From: Urechis unicinctus
Lineage: Eukaryota > Annelida > Polychaeta > Xenopneusta > Urechidae
Direction: 5' to 3'
NCBI GenBank assembly: GCA_034190875.2
Contig: CM067349.1
Span: 30,062,859-30,126,858 of the forward strand
Length of the DNA stretch: 64,000 nt
Notes under the pieces: model-generated
What the model was told of the DNA's origin: nothing
What the model saw: the letters and a program-made list of their open reading frames with translations, nothing else
The model's database searches: none
Part shown: piece after piece, positions 34,184-49,000 of the stretch
Layout of the letters: each line of letters begins with the position of its first letter
How positions within the stretch are numbered: the first letter of the stretch is position 1
Position numbers and translations under genes: made by a program

Positions 34184-35061
34184 CCCTTTCAGGAGAAAAA
34201 TGAACGCAGTTGACCCACCCCCCGTCTCTTTGTGCGTGTACTCGATCCACATTATCCTAACAGTAGCTAATTCTTAAGAGGCATCCAATAACTGCTTCAA
34301 CATGTATCACATATATCAATGGATACTGATACTTGGTTGGATACCCGGCTTCACTGCACAAATATACTGCCAAACCATAAAATAAAAATACCATGCTATA
34401 CATGCTCCTGGTAAATGTTTGCATTGTTTCCATGTAAGACTAGTTTACAAGGAAACCCCTTCTCCCAAGTTCGCGGCCTGGCGGGAACCACAGGATCACC
34501 CACACCAAAACCACCACACCAAGCCTTTAAGCACACACACACCCCGACCCCGACACCGGCACCCCCCACCCCTCACCGGCCCAGCCACCCACGTGTCCAT
34601 GCTGACCACGAGCCTCCGTGAGAAGACGCAATATGTCTCCCCAACAAACCTCCGCTCGAAGACTAATACCCTCGCGAAAACACCCGAATCTGAGGACACG
34701 TTCTGTGTGCAGTTGGTATTAGATGTAATACATTGGGGTATCAGCCAGGGTCATTCCTCGTAAAAGGTGTGACAACCAATAGATGCAGACATGACGTCAC
34801 GAGGTCCCGCCATCGGCATGTCTCGTCTCAGACAGTTGGCTGTTTTAAGGTAATACTAAGAACATCAAAAACACATCCATCAACATCAAAGAACAAGTGC
34901 AAAAATCACAGCCATTTGATGAAAGGAAAAGAGAACTAACAGTGACATCAGCAGGTTTTTTTCGCCGGTTCAGAAGGGATATAACATTCTGTGCATCTCA
35001 TAAGTTAGCACACAGATATGATAGAGTACACCCCACAGCTCCATGACGTCATAAAAACAGT
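34184..35061. other. Left flank of the 45-bp satellite, with two CRE octamers
   Basis: Holds an ACAC/CCCCGACCCC-rich stretch at about 34525-34590 and perfect TGACGTCA octamers at 34792-34799 and 35044-35051. The second ends about 10 bp before the first recognisable monomer. No gene recognised. Confidence 0.55.
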
Positions 35062-37295
35062 CACCCCACAAAAATAGGTCGTCCTCAATACGGTGAAAAT
35101 ACAACATACACCACATCACCTGTTCAGCCTAAATACAGTTATAATACAACATACACCATAACAACAGGAGGTCCTAAGAACAGCTATTATACAACTTACA
35201 GCACTTCACGAAGTCCTCCTAAATACGGTTATAATACAACACACACCACGTCACCACGTCCTATATACAGTTATAATACAACATACACCACCTCACCAAG
35301 TCGTCCCATATAGAGTTATAATACAACATACACCACGTCACCAAGTCGTTCTGTAATCAGCGCCTCACCAGTTCAGCCTAAATATGGTAATAATATGACA
35401 TACACAAACATCACCAGTTCAGCCTAAATACAGTTATAATACAACATACACCACCTCACCAAGTCGTCCCATATAGAGTTATAATACAACATACACCACG
35501 TCACCAAGTCGTCCTATATACTGTTATAATACAACAAACACCACATCACCAGGTCAGCCTAAATACAGTTGAATTACAACATACACCACGTCACGAAGAT
35601 GTCCTGTATGCAGTTATTATACAACATACACCACCACACTAGGTCGTCCTATATTCTGTTGTAATACAACATACACCACGTCACCAAGTATATACGGTTA
35701 TAATACAACATACACCATATCACTAAGTCATCTTGAATACGGTTATAATACATAATAATACACCACACCAAGTCGTCCTAAATACAGATATAATACAACA
35801 AACACCACAACACCGGGTCGTCTCAAACAGGGTCAAATACAAATCACACCGCAAAAAAACTGGGTTTTCCCTAAATACGGTTATGAATAACATACACCAC
35901 GTCACTATGTTGTCCTATATACGGTTATAATACAACATACACCATAACACTAGGTAGTCCTTAATACAGCTATGATACAAGATACTCCACGTCGCCAAGT
36001 CGTCCGATATACAGTTATAATACAACATACACCACATCACCAGATCGTCCGAAATACCGTTATAATACAACATACACCAGGTCACAACGTTGTCCTATAT
36101 TCAGTTAAAATACAACATACACCAATTCACCAAGTTGTCCTAAATACGGTTGATATACAACATACACCACGTCACTATGTTGTCCTATATACGGTTATAA
36201 TACAACATAAACCACGTCACCAAGTCGACCTATATACGGTTATAATACAACATACACCATAACACTAGGTAGTCCTTAATACAGCTATGATACAACATAC
36301 ACCACGTCACTAAGTCGTCCTATATACAGTTATAATACAACATACACCACATCACAAGATCGTCTGAAATACCGTTATAATACAACATACACCACGTCAC
36401 AACGTTGTCCTATATTCAGTTAAAATACAACATACATCAATTCACCAAGTTGTCCTAAATACGGTTAATATACAACATTCACCACAATACAAGGACTACC
36501 TCAATGAGCTTATAATACAACATACACTTCGTCACAAAGTCGACCTATAGACATTAATATTACAAAATACACCACACCACCAGGTCGTCCTAAATACGGC
36601 TATAATACAACATGCACCACAACTCAAGGTCGTCCTAAATACTTTTATAATACAAAATACTACAAAACACCATGTCGTCCCAAATACAGATATAATACAA
36701 CATACACCCCAACTCCGGGTCGTCTCAAACATGGTGAAATATAACTCACACCGCAAAACTAGGTCGTCCTCAATACGGTGATATTATAACATACAACACA
36801 TCACCAGGTCAGCCTAAACACAGCTATAATACAACGAACACCACGTCACCAAGTCGTCCTATATACAGTTATAATACAACATACACCACGTCACTATGTT
36901 GTCCTATATACAGTTATAATACAACATACACCATAACACTAGGTAGTCCTTAATACAGCTATGATACAACCTACACCACCTCACCAAGTCGTCCTATATA
37001 CAGTTATAATACAACATACACCACCACACGAGGTAGTCCTAAATGCAGTTAGAAAAAAAGCATACTCCACGTCACCAAGTCGTCTTATATACAGTCATAA
37101 TACAACATGCACCACCACACTAGGTCGTTCTTAATACAGTTATAATACAGCACACACCACGTAAATAAGTCTTCCTATATACAGTTATGATTCTCAACAT
37201 ACACCACGTCACCAAGTCGTCCTATAAACAGTTGTAATACAACATTCACCACGTCACCAAGTCGTCCTGTATACAGTTATAATATAACATAAACA

Positions 37296-37372
37296 ACGTG
37301 GGGTATGTTGTATCATAACTGCACATAGGACGACTTGGTGACGTGGTGAATGTTGTATTATAACTGTATATA
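37296..37372 (-). repeat. Inverted satellite monomers, junction type A (first copy)
   Basis: About 1.7 monomers read in reverse (ATAGGACGACTTGGTGACGTGG) between plus-oriented monomers. The left flank and this block form a long hairpin. At its right end AATGTTGTATTA and TAATACAACATT surround the palindrome CTGTATATACAG. Further copies lie at 38912-38988 and, shortened, at 40518-40564. Confidence 0.85.
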
Positions 37373-37670
37373 CAGATGTAATACAACATTCACCACGTCA
37401 CCAAGTTGTCCTGTAATCAGCAAAGCACCAGGACGTGGTATGTGTGGTTATAATACAACATACAACACAGCACTAAGTCGTGCTAATGTGGTTATGATAT
37501 AGCATACATTATAACATCAGGACGTCCTAAGACCAGGTCGTCGCAAAAAAGATCATAATACATCATACACAACAAAACCAAGACGATCTAAATACGGTCA
37601 CAATACCACATACACCACATCACCTAATCGTCCTATACACAGTTATAATACAACATGCTCCACAACATAT

Positions 37671-37795
37671 GACGACCTGGTTTTGGCGTGTATGTTATAT
37701 AATGACCGTGTCGAGGTCAACCTGGCGTTGTGGTGTATGTTGCATTACAACTGTATATAGGACCACATGGTATGTGGTGCATGTTGTATTATATG
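37671..37795 (-). repeat. Inverted satellite monomers, junction type B (five copies in window)
   Basis: About three monomers in reverse orientation, diverged (GACGACCTGGTTTTGG, GTGTATGTTGCATTACAAC, GGTGCATGTTGTATTATA). The block then turns back to plus orientation at TGTTGTCCTATATGCAG. Copies begin at 37671, 39288, 40875, 56285 and 58571. Confidence 0.85.
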
Positions 37796-40700
37796 TTGTC
37801 CTATATGCAGTTATAATAAAGCATACACCATATCACCATGTCGTCCTATATACAGTTGTAATACAACATACACCACGTCAGCAAGTCGTCCTATATACAG
37901 TTATAATACAACATACACCACGTCACCAAGTCGTCCTATATACAGTTATAATACAACATGCACCACATCACCAGATCGTCCGAAATACCGTTATAATACA
38001 ACATACACCACGTCACAACGTTGTCCTATATTCAGTTAAAATACAACATACACCAATTCACCAAGTTGTCCTAAATACGGTTGATATACAACATTCACCA
38101 CAATACAAGGACTACCTCAATGCGCTTATAATACAACATACACTTCGTCACAAAGTCGACCTATAGACATTAATATTACAAAATACACCACAACACCAGG
38201 TCGTCCTCAATACGGCTATAATACAACATGCAACACAACACAAGGTCGTCCTAAATACTTTTATAATACAAAATACTACAAAACACCATGTCGTCCCAAA
38301 TACAGATATAATACAACATACACCCCAACTCCGGGTCGTCTCAAACATGGTGAAATATAACTCACACCGCAAAACTAGGTCGTCCTCAATACGGTGATAT
38401 TATAACATACACCACATCACCAGGTCAGCCTAAACACAGCTATAATACAACGAACACCACGTCACCAAGTCGTCCTATATACAGTTATAATACAACATGC
38501 ACCACGTCACTACGTTGTCCTATATACAGTTATAATACAACATACACCATAACACTAGGTAGTCCTTAATACAGCTATGATACAACCTACACCACCTCAC
38601 CAAGTCGTCCTATATACAGTTATAATACAACATACACCACCACACGAGGTAGTCCTAAATGCAGTTAGAAAAAAAGCATACTCCACGTCACCAAGTCGTC
38701 TTATATACAGTCATAATACAACATGCACCACCACACTAGGTCGTTCTTAATACAGTTATAATACAACACACACCACGTAAATAAGTCTTCCTATATACAG
38801 TTATGATTCTCAACATACACCACGTCACCAAGTCGTCCAATAAACAGTTGTAATACAACATTCACCACGTCACCAAGTCGTCCTGTATACAGTTATAATA
38901 TAACATAAACAACGTGGGGTATGTTGTATCATAACTGCACATAGGACGACTTGGTGACGTGGTGAATGTTGTATTATAACTGTATATACAGATGTAATAC
39001 AACATTCACCACGTCACCAAGTTGTCCTGTAATCAGCAAAGCACCAGGACGTGGTATGTGTGGTTATAATACAACATACAACACAGCACTAAGTCGTGCT
39101 AAATGTGGTTATGATATAACATACACTATAACATCAGGACGTCCTAAGACCAGGTCGTCGCAAAAACGATCATAATACATCATACACAACAAAACCAAGA
39201 CGATCTAAATACGGTCGCAATACCACATACACCACATCACCTAACCGTCCTATACACAGTTATAATACAACATGCTCCACAACATATGACGACCTGGTTT
39301 TGGTGTGTATGTTATATAATGACCGTGTCGAGGTCAACCTGGCGTTGTGGTGTATGTTGCATTACAACTGTATATAGGACCACATGGTATGTGGTGCATG
39401 TTGTATTATATGTTGTCCTATATGCAGTTATAATAAAGCATACACCATATCACCATGTCGTCCTATATACAGTTGTAATACAACATACACCACGTCAGCA
39501 AGTCGTCCTATATACAGTTATAATACAACATACACCACGTCACCAAGTCGTCCTATATACAGTTATAATACAACATACACCACATCACCAGATCGTCCGA
39601 AATACCGTTATAATACAACATACACCACGTCACAACGTTGTCCTATATTCAGTTAAAATACAACATACACCAATTCACCAAGTTGTCCTAAATACGGTTG
39701 ATATACAACATTCACCACAATACAAGGACTACCTCAATGCGCTTATAATACAACATACACTTCGTCACAAAGTCGACCTATAGACATTAATATTACAAAA
39801 TACATCACAACACCAGGTCGTCCTCAATACGGCTATAATACAACATGCAACACAACACAAGGTCGTCCTAAATACTTTTATAATACAAAATACTACAAAA
39901 CACCATGTCGTCCCAAATACAGATATAATACAACATACACCCCAACTCCGGGTCGTCTCAAACATGGTGAAATATAACTCACACCGCAAAACTAGGTCGT
40001 CCTCAATACGGTGATATTATAACATACACCACACCACCAGGTCAGCCTAAACACAGCTATAATACAACGAACACCACGTCACCAAGTCGTCCTATATACA
40101 GTTATAATACAACATACACCACGTCACTATGTTGTCCTATATACAGTTATAATACAACATACACCATAACACTAGGTAGTCCTTAATACAGCTATGATAC
40201 AACCTACACCACCTCACCAAGTCGTCCTATATACAGTTATAATACAACATACACCACCACAAGAGGTCATCCTAAATACAGTTATAAAAAAACATACACC
40301 ACGTCACCAAGTCGTCCTTATATACAGTCATATAACAACATGCACCACCACACTAGGTCGTTCTAAATACAGTTATAATACAACACACACCACGTAAATA
40401 AGTCTATCCTATATCAGTTATTCCATACACCACGTCACCAAGTCGTCCATAAAACATATGATTCAACATTCAACACCAAGTCGTCCTGTACAGTTATAAT
40501 ATAACATAAACACGTCACATAACTGCACATAGGACGACTTGGTGACGTGGTGAAGTTGTATTATCGTCCTATAAACAGTTGTAATACAACATTCACCACG
40601 TCACCAAGTTGTTCTGTAATCAGCAAAGCACCAGGACGAGGTAAGTGTGGTTATAATACAACATACAACACAGCACTAAGTCGTGCTAAATGTGGTTATA

Positions 40701-42089
40701 ATATAACGTACACTATAGCATCAGGACGTCCTAAGACCAGGTCGTCGCAAAAACGATCATAATACATCATACACAACCAAACCAGGTCGATCTAAATACG
40801 GTCACAATACCACATACACCACGTCACCAAATTATCCTATGCACAGTTATAATACAAAATGCACCACAACATATGACGACCTGGTTTTGGGGTGTACGTT
40901 ATGTAATGACCGTGTCGAGGATGACCTGGCGTTATGGTGTATGTTGCATTACAACTGTATATAAGACCACATGGTATGTGGTGCACGTGTATTATATGTC
41001 GTCCTATATGCAGTTATAATAAAGCATACACCATATCACCATGTCGTCCTATATACACTAATAATACAACATACACCACATCAACAAATCGGCTTATATA
41101 CAGTAATAATACAACATATACCACGTCACCAACTCGCCCTATATACAGTTATAATACAACCATACACCGCTACACAAAGGTGGTCCTAAATACAGTCATA
41201 ATACAGCATATACCAAGTCACCAGGTTGGCCTAAATACGGTTACAACACAACATACACCACGTAAACAGATCTTCTTATATACAGTTATAATACAACATA
41301 CACCACATCACCATGTCGGCCTATATGACGTATTAGTACAACATACACCACCACACAAGGACGTCGTAATTACTTTTACAATACCAAATACAGAACAAAA
41401 CCAAGTCGTCCTAAATACATTAAAGATTCTCAACATACACCACATCACCATGTCGTCCTATATACAGTTGTAATACAATATTCACCACGTCACCAAGTCG
41501 TCCTGTATAGAGTTATAATACAACATACACCACGTCACTATGTCGTCCTGTATACAGTTATAATACAACATACACCACGTCACCAAGTCGTCCTGTATAC
41601 AGTTATAATACAACATACACCACGTCACTAAGTCGTCCTGTATACAGTTATAATACAACATACACAACGTCACCAAATCGTCCTGTATACAGTAACAATA
41701 CAACATACACCACGTCACCAAGTCGTCCTATATAGAGTTATAATACAACATACACCATATCAACAAATCGGCCTATATACAGTAATAATACAACATACAC
41801 CAGGTTACCAACTAGCCCTATATACAGTAATAATACAACATACACCACGTCACCAAGTCGTCCTATATACAGTTATAATACAACATTCACCACGTCACTA
41901 AGTCGCCCTATATACAGTTATAATACAACATACACCACGTCACCAAGTCGTCCTGAATACAGTTATAATACAACATACACCACGTCACCAAGTCGTCCTG
42001 TATACAGTTATAATACAACATACACCACGCCACCAAGTCGTCCTATATACAGTTATAATACAACATACACCACGTCACCAAGTCGTCCT

Positions 42090-43080
42090 GTCTACAGTTA
42101 CTATACTACATACACCACGACACCATGTCGTCCTGTATAGAGTTATAATACAACATACACCACATCACCAAGTCGTCCTCTATACATTTATAATACAACA
42201 TACACCACGTCACCTAGTAGTCCTGTATACAGTTATAATACAACATACACAACGGCACCAAGTCGTTCTATATACATTTATAATACAACATACACCATGT
42301 CACCAAGTCATCCTGTATACAGTTATAATACAACATACACCACGTCACCAAGTCGTCCTATATACAGTTATAATACAACATACACCACATCACCAAGTCG
42401 CCCTGTATACAGTTATAATACAACATACACCACGTCACAAAGTCGTCCTGTATACAGTTATAATACAACATACACCACGTCACCAAGTCGTCCTATATAC
42501 AGTTATAATACAACATACACCACGTCACCAAGTCGTCCTATATACATTTATAATACAACATACACCACGTCACCAAGTCGTCCTGTCTACAGTTACTATA
42601 CTACATACACCACGACACCATGTCGTCCTGTATAGAGTTATAATACAACATACACCACGTCACCAAGTCGTCCTCTATACATTTATAATACAACATACAC
42701 CACGTCACCTAGTAGTCCTGTATACAGTTATAATACAACATACACAACGGCACCAAGTCGTTCTATATACATTTATAATACAACATACACCACGTCACCA
42801 AGTCATCCTGTATACAGTTATAATACAACATACACCCACGTCACCAAGTCGTCCTATATACAGTTATAATACAACATACACCACGTCACCAAGTCGTCCT
42901 GTCTACAGTTATTATATAACATACACCACGTCACCAAGTAGTCCTGTATACAGTTATAATACAACATACACCACGTCACCAGGTCGTCCTATATACATTT
43001 ATAATACAACATACACCACGTCACCAAGTCGTCCTATATAGAGTTATAATACAACATACACCACGTCACTATGTCGTCCT
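42090..43080 (+). repeat. 495-bp (11-monomer) tandem duplication in the core
   Basis: The marker GTCTACAGTTACTATACTAC occurs at 42090 and 42585, exactly 11 monomers apart. It is followed in both by CATGTCGTCCTGTATAGAG, CCTCTATACATTTATAAT, CCTAGTAGTCC and GGCACCAAGTCGTTC in the same order. Confidence 0.8.
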
Positions 43081-46000
43081 GTATACAGTTATAATGCAAC
43101 ATACACCACGTCACCAGGTCGTATTGTATACAGTTATAATACAACATACACCACGTCATCATGTCGTCCTATATACAGTTATAACACAACATACACCACA
43201 TCAACAAATCGGCCTATATACAGTAATAATACAACATACACCACGTCACCAACTAGCCCAATATACAGCTATAATACAACATACACCATGTCACTATGTC
43301 GTCCTGTATACAGTTATAATACAACATACACCACGTAACCAAGTCGTCCTGTATACAGTTATAATACAACATAAACCACGTCACCAAGTCGTCTTATATA
43401 GAGTTATAATACAACATACACCACATCAACAAATCGGCCTATATACAGTAATAATACAACATACACCAGGTCACTAACTAGCCCTATATACAGCTATAAT
43501 ACAACATACACCACATCACCAAGTCGTCCTATGTACAGTTATAATACAACATACACCATATCACCAAGTCGTCCTGTATACAGTTATAATACAATATACA
43601 CCACGTCACCAAGTCGTCCTATATACAGTTATAATACAACATACACCACGTCACTATGTTGTCCTGTATACAGTTATAATACAAAATGCACCACGTCACC
43701 AAGTCGCCCTGTATACAGTTATAATACAACATACACCACGTAACCAAGTCGTGCTATATACTGTTATAATACAACATACACCACGACACCAAGTCGTCCT
43801 GTATTCAGTTATAATACAACATACACCACGACACCAAGTAGTCCTATATACAGTTATAATACAACATACACCACATCAACAAATCGGGCTATATACAGTA
43901 ATAATACAACATACACCAGGTCACCAACTAGCCCTATATACAGCTATAATACCACATACACCACATCACCAAGTCGTCCGATATACAGTTATAATACAAC
44001 ATACACCACGTCACCAAGTCGTCCTATATACAGTTATAATACAACATACACCACGTCACCAAGTTATAAACAACCTGTCACAAGTCGTCCTAATACAGTT
44101 ATAATACAACATACACCACGTCACCAAATCGTCCTATATACAGTTATAATACAACATACACCACGTCACCAAGTCGTCCTATATACAGTTATAATACAAC
44201 AAACACCACGTCACCAAGTCGTCCTGTATACAGTTATAATACAACATACACCAAGTCACCAAGTCGCCCTATGTACAGTTATAAAACAACAACATACACC
44301 ACGTCACCAAGTCGTCCTGTATACAGTTATAATACAACACCACGTCACCAAGTAGTCCTATATATAGTTATAATACAACATACACCACGTCACCAAGTCG
44401 TCCTGTCTACAGTTATTATACAACATACACCTCGTCACCAATTCGTCCTGTATACAGTTATAATACCACATACACCACGTCACCAAGTCGTCCTATATAC
44501 ATTTATAATAAAACATACACCACGTCACCAAGTCGTCCTGTATACAGTTATAATACAACATACACCACGTCACTATGTCGTCCTATATATAGTTATAATA
44601 CAACTTACACCACGGCACCAAGTCGTCCTATATACAGTTATAATAATACATACACCACGTCACCAAGTCGTCCTGTATACAGTTATAATACAACATATAC
44701 CACGTAACCAAGTCGTCCTGTATGTAGTTATAATACAGCATACACCACGTCACAAAGTCGTCCTGTCTACAGTTATTATACAACATACACTACGTCACCA
44801 AGTCGTCCTGTATACAGTTATAATACAACATACACCACATCACCAAGTCACCCTGTATAGAGTTATAATACAACATACACCACGTCACTATGTTGTCCTG
44901 TATACAGTTATAATACAAAATGCACCACGTCACCAAGTCGCCCTGTATACAGTTATAATACAACATACACCACGTCACTATGTCGTCCTATATATAGTTA
45001 TAATACAACTTACACCACGGCACCAAGTCGTCCTATATGCAGTTATAATAATACATACACCACGTCACCAAGTCGTCCTGTATACAGTTATAATACAACA
45101 TATACCACGTAACCAAGTCGTCCTGTATGTAGTTATAATACAACATACACCACGTCACTATGTTGTCCTGTATACAGTTATAATACAAAATGCACCACGT
45201 CACCAAGTCGCCCTGTATACAGTTATAATACAACATACACCACGTAACCAAGTCGTGCTATATACTGTTATAATACAACATACACCACGACACAAAGTCG
45301 TCCTGTATTCAGTTATAATACAACATACACCACGACACCAAGTAGTCCTATATACAGTTATAGTACAACATACACCACATCAACAAATCGGGCTATATAC
45401 AGTAATAATACAACATACACCAGGTCACCAACTAGCCCTATATACAGCTATAATACCACATACACCACATCACCAAGTCGTCCGATATACAGTTATAATA
45501 CAACATACACCACGTCACCAAGTCGTCCTATATACAGTTATAATACAACATACACCACGTCACCAAGTCGTCCTGTGTACAGTTATAATACAACATACAC
45601 CACGTCACCAAATCGTCCTATATACAGTTATAATACAACATACACCACGTCACCAAGTCGTCCTATATACAGTTATAATACAACAAACACCACGTCACCA
45701 AGTCGTCCTGTATACAGTTATAATACAACATACACCAAGTCAACAAGTCGCCCTATGTACAGTTATAAAACAACATACACCACGTCACCAAGTCGTCCTG
45801 TATACAGTTATAATACAGCATACACCACGTCACCAAGTAGTCCTATATATAGTTATAATACAACATACACCACGTCACCAAGTCGTCCTGTCTACAGTTA
45901 TTATACAACATACACCTCGTCACCAATTCGTCCTGTATACAGTTATAATACCACATACACCACGTCACCAAGTCGTCCTATATACATTTATAATAAAACA

Positions 46001-49000
46001 TACACCACTTCACCAAGTCGTCCTGTATACAGTTATAATACAACATACACCACGTCACTATGTCGTCCTATATATAGTTATAATACAACTTACACCACGG
46101 CACCAAGTCGTCCTATATACAGTTATAATAATACATACACCACGTCACCAAGTCGCCCTGTATACAGTTATAATACAACATATACCACGTACCAAGTCGT
46201 CCTGTATGTAGTTATAATACAGCATACACCACGTCACAAAGTCGTCCTGTCAACAGTTATTATACAACATACACTACGTCACCAAGTCGTCCTGTATACA
46301 GTTATAATACAACATACACCACGTCACCAAGTCGTCCTGTATACAGTTATAATACAACATACACCACATCACCAAGTCACCCTGTATACAGTTATAATAC
46401 AACATACACCACGTCACTATGTTGTCCTGTATACAGTTATAATACAAAATGCACCACGTCACCAAGTCTCCATGTATACAGTTATAATACAACATACACC
46501 ACGTAACCAAGTCGTGCTATATACTGTTATAATACAACATACACCACGACACCAAGTAGTCCTATATACAGTTATAATACAACATACACCACATCAACAA
46601 ATCAGGCTATATACAGTAATAATACAACATACACCAGGTCACCAACTAGCCCTATATACAGCTATAATACCACATACACCACATCACCAAGTCGTCCGAT
46701 ATACAGTTATAATACAACATACACCACGTCACCAAGTCGTCCTATATACAGTTATAATACAACATACACACGCACGTCACCAAGTCGTCCTGTGTACAGT
46801 TATAATACAACATACACCACGTCACCAAGTCGTCCTATATACAGTTATAATACAACATACACCACGTCACCAAGTCGTCCTATATACAGTTATAATACAA
46901 CAAACACCACGTCACCAAGTCGTCCTGTATACAGTTATAATACAACATACACTACGTCACCAAGTCGTCCTGTATACAGTTATAATACAACATACACCAC
47001 GTCACCAAGTCGTCCTATATACAGTTATAATACAACATACACCACGTCACCAAGTCGTCCTGTCTACAGTTATTATACTACATACACCACGACACCATGT
47101 CGTCCTGTATAGAGTTATAATACAACATACACCACGTCACCAAGTCGTCCTCTATACATTTATAATACAACATACACCACGTCACCTAGTAGTCCTGTAT
47201 ACAGTTATAATACAACATACACAACGGCACCAAGTCGTTCTATATACATTTATAATACAACATACACCACGTCACCAAGTCATCCTGTATACAGTTATAA
47301 TACAACATACACCACGTCACCAAGTCGTCCTGTCTACAGTTATTATATAACATACACCACGTCACCAAGTAGTCCTGTATACAGTTATAATACAACATAC
47401 ACCACGTCACCAGGTCGTCCTATATACATTTATAATACAACATACACCACGTCACCAAGTCGTCCTATATAGAGTTATAATACAACATACACCACGTCAC
47501 TATGTCGTCCTGTATACAGTTATAATGCAACATACACCACGTCACCAGGTCGTCTTGTATACAGTTATAATAATACATACACCACGTCATCATGTCGTCC
47601 TATATACAGTTATAACACAACATACACCACATCAACAAATCGGCCTATATACAGTAATAATACAACATACACCAGGTCACTAACTAGCCCTATATACAGC
47701 TATAATACAACATACACCACATCACCAAGTCGTCCTATGTACAGTTATAATACAACATACACCACATCACCAAGTCGTCCTGTATACAGTTATAATACAA
47801 CATACACCACGTCACCAAGTCGTCCTATATACAGTTATAATACATCATACACCACGTCACTATGTTGTCCTGTATACAGTTATAATACAAAATGCACCAC
47901 GTCACCAAGTAGTCCTATATACAGTTATAATACAACATACACCACATCAACAAATCGGGCTATATACAGTAATAATACAACATACACCAGGTCACCAACT
48001 AGCCCTATATACAGCTATAATACCACATACACCACATCACCAAGTCGTCCGATATACAGTTATAATACAACATACACCACGTCACCAAGTCGTCCTATAT
48101 ACAGTTATAATACAACATACACCACGTCACCAAGTCGTCCTGTGTACAGTTATAATACAACATACACCACGTCACCAAATCGTCCTATATACAGTTATAA
48201 TACAACATACACCACGTCACAAAGTCGTCCTATATACAGTTATAATACAACAAACACCACGTCACCAAGTCGTCCTGTATACAGTTATAATACAACATAC
48301 ACCAAGTCAACAAGTCGCCCTATGTACAGTTATAAAACAACATACACCACGTCACCAAGTCGTCCTGTATACAGTTATAATACAACATACACCACGTCAC
48401 TATGTCGTCCTATATATAGTTATAATACAACTTACACCACGGCACCAAGTCGTCCTATATACAGTTATAATAATACATACACCACGTCACCAAGTCGCCC
48501 TGTATACAGTTATAATACAACATATACCACGTAACCAAGTCATCCTGTATGTAGTTATAATACAGCATACACCACGTCACAAAGTCGTCCTGTCTACAGT
48601 TATTATACAACATACACTACGTCACCAAGTCGTCCTGTATACAGTTATAATACAACATACACCACGTCACCAAGTCGTCCTGTATACAGTTATAATACAA
48701 CATACACCACATCACCAAGTCACCCTGTATACAGTTATAATACAACATACACCACGTCACTATGTTGTCCTGTATACAGTTATAAATACAAAATGCACCA
48801 CGTCACCAAGTCTCCCTGTATACAGTTATAATACAACATACACCACGTAACCAAGTCGTGCTATATACTGTTATAATACAACATACACCACGACACCAAG
48901 TAGTCCTATATACAGTTATAATACAACATACACCACATCAACAAATCAGGCTATATACAGTAATAATACAACATACACCAGGTCACCAACTAGCCCTATA

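Larger units (their letters stand above)
35062..41465 (+). repeat. Diverged left edge of the satellite array, with 1.6-kb higher-order units
   Basis: Monomers here differ far more from the consensus (AAATACGGTTATAAT, CCTCAATACGGTGATATTATAAC, GGTCAGCCTAAACACAGC). Blocks repeat with a 1617-bp offset: GACGACCTGG begins at 37671 and 39288, with a third copy at 40875 (offset 1587 because of deletions). An earlier partial copy starts near 36.0 kb. Copies one and two differ at only a few bases, so these higher-order units are recent although the monomers inside them are old. Confidence 0.85.

Noticed and set aside
33936..34277. Met-Pro-Gln-Ala-Val repeat protein
   Set aside because: It is the 15-bp minisatellite; a 16-bp unit breaks the frame and both strands are open.
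44271..46211. 646-codon open frame with 15-residue repeats, and similar frames at 45575-47350, 49088-50731 and 52902-54383
   Set aside because: They are the 45-bp satellite read in two different plus frames. Frames switch at indels, matched copies carry stops, no other exon or start context exists, and a minus frame is equally open.
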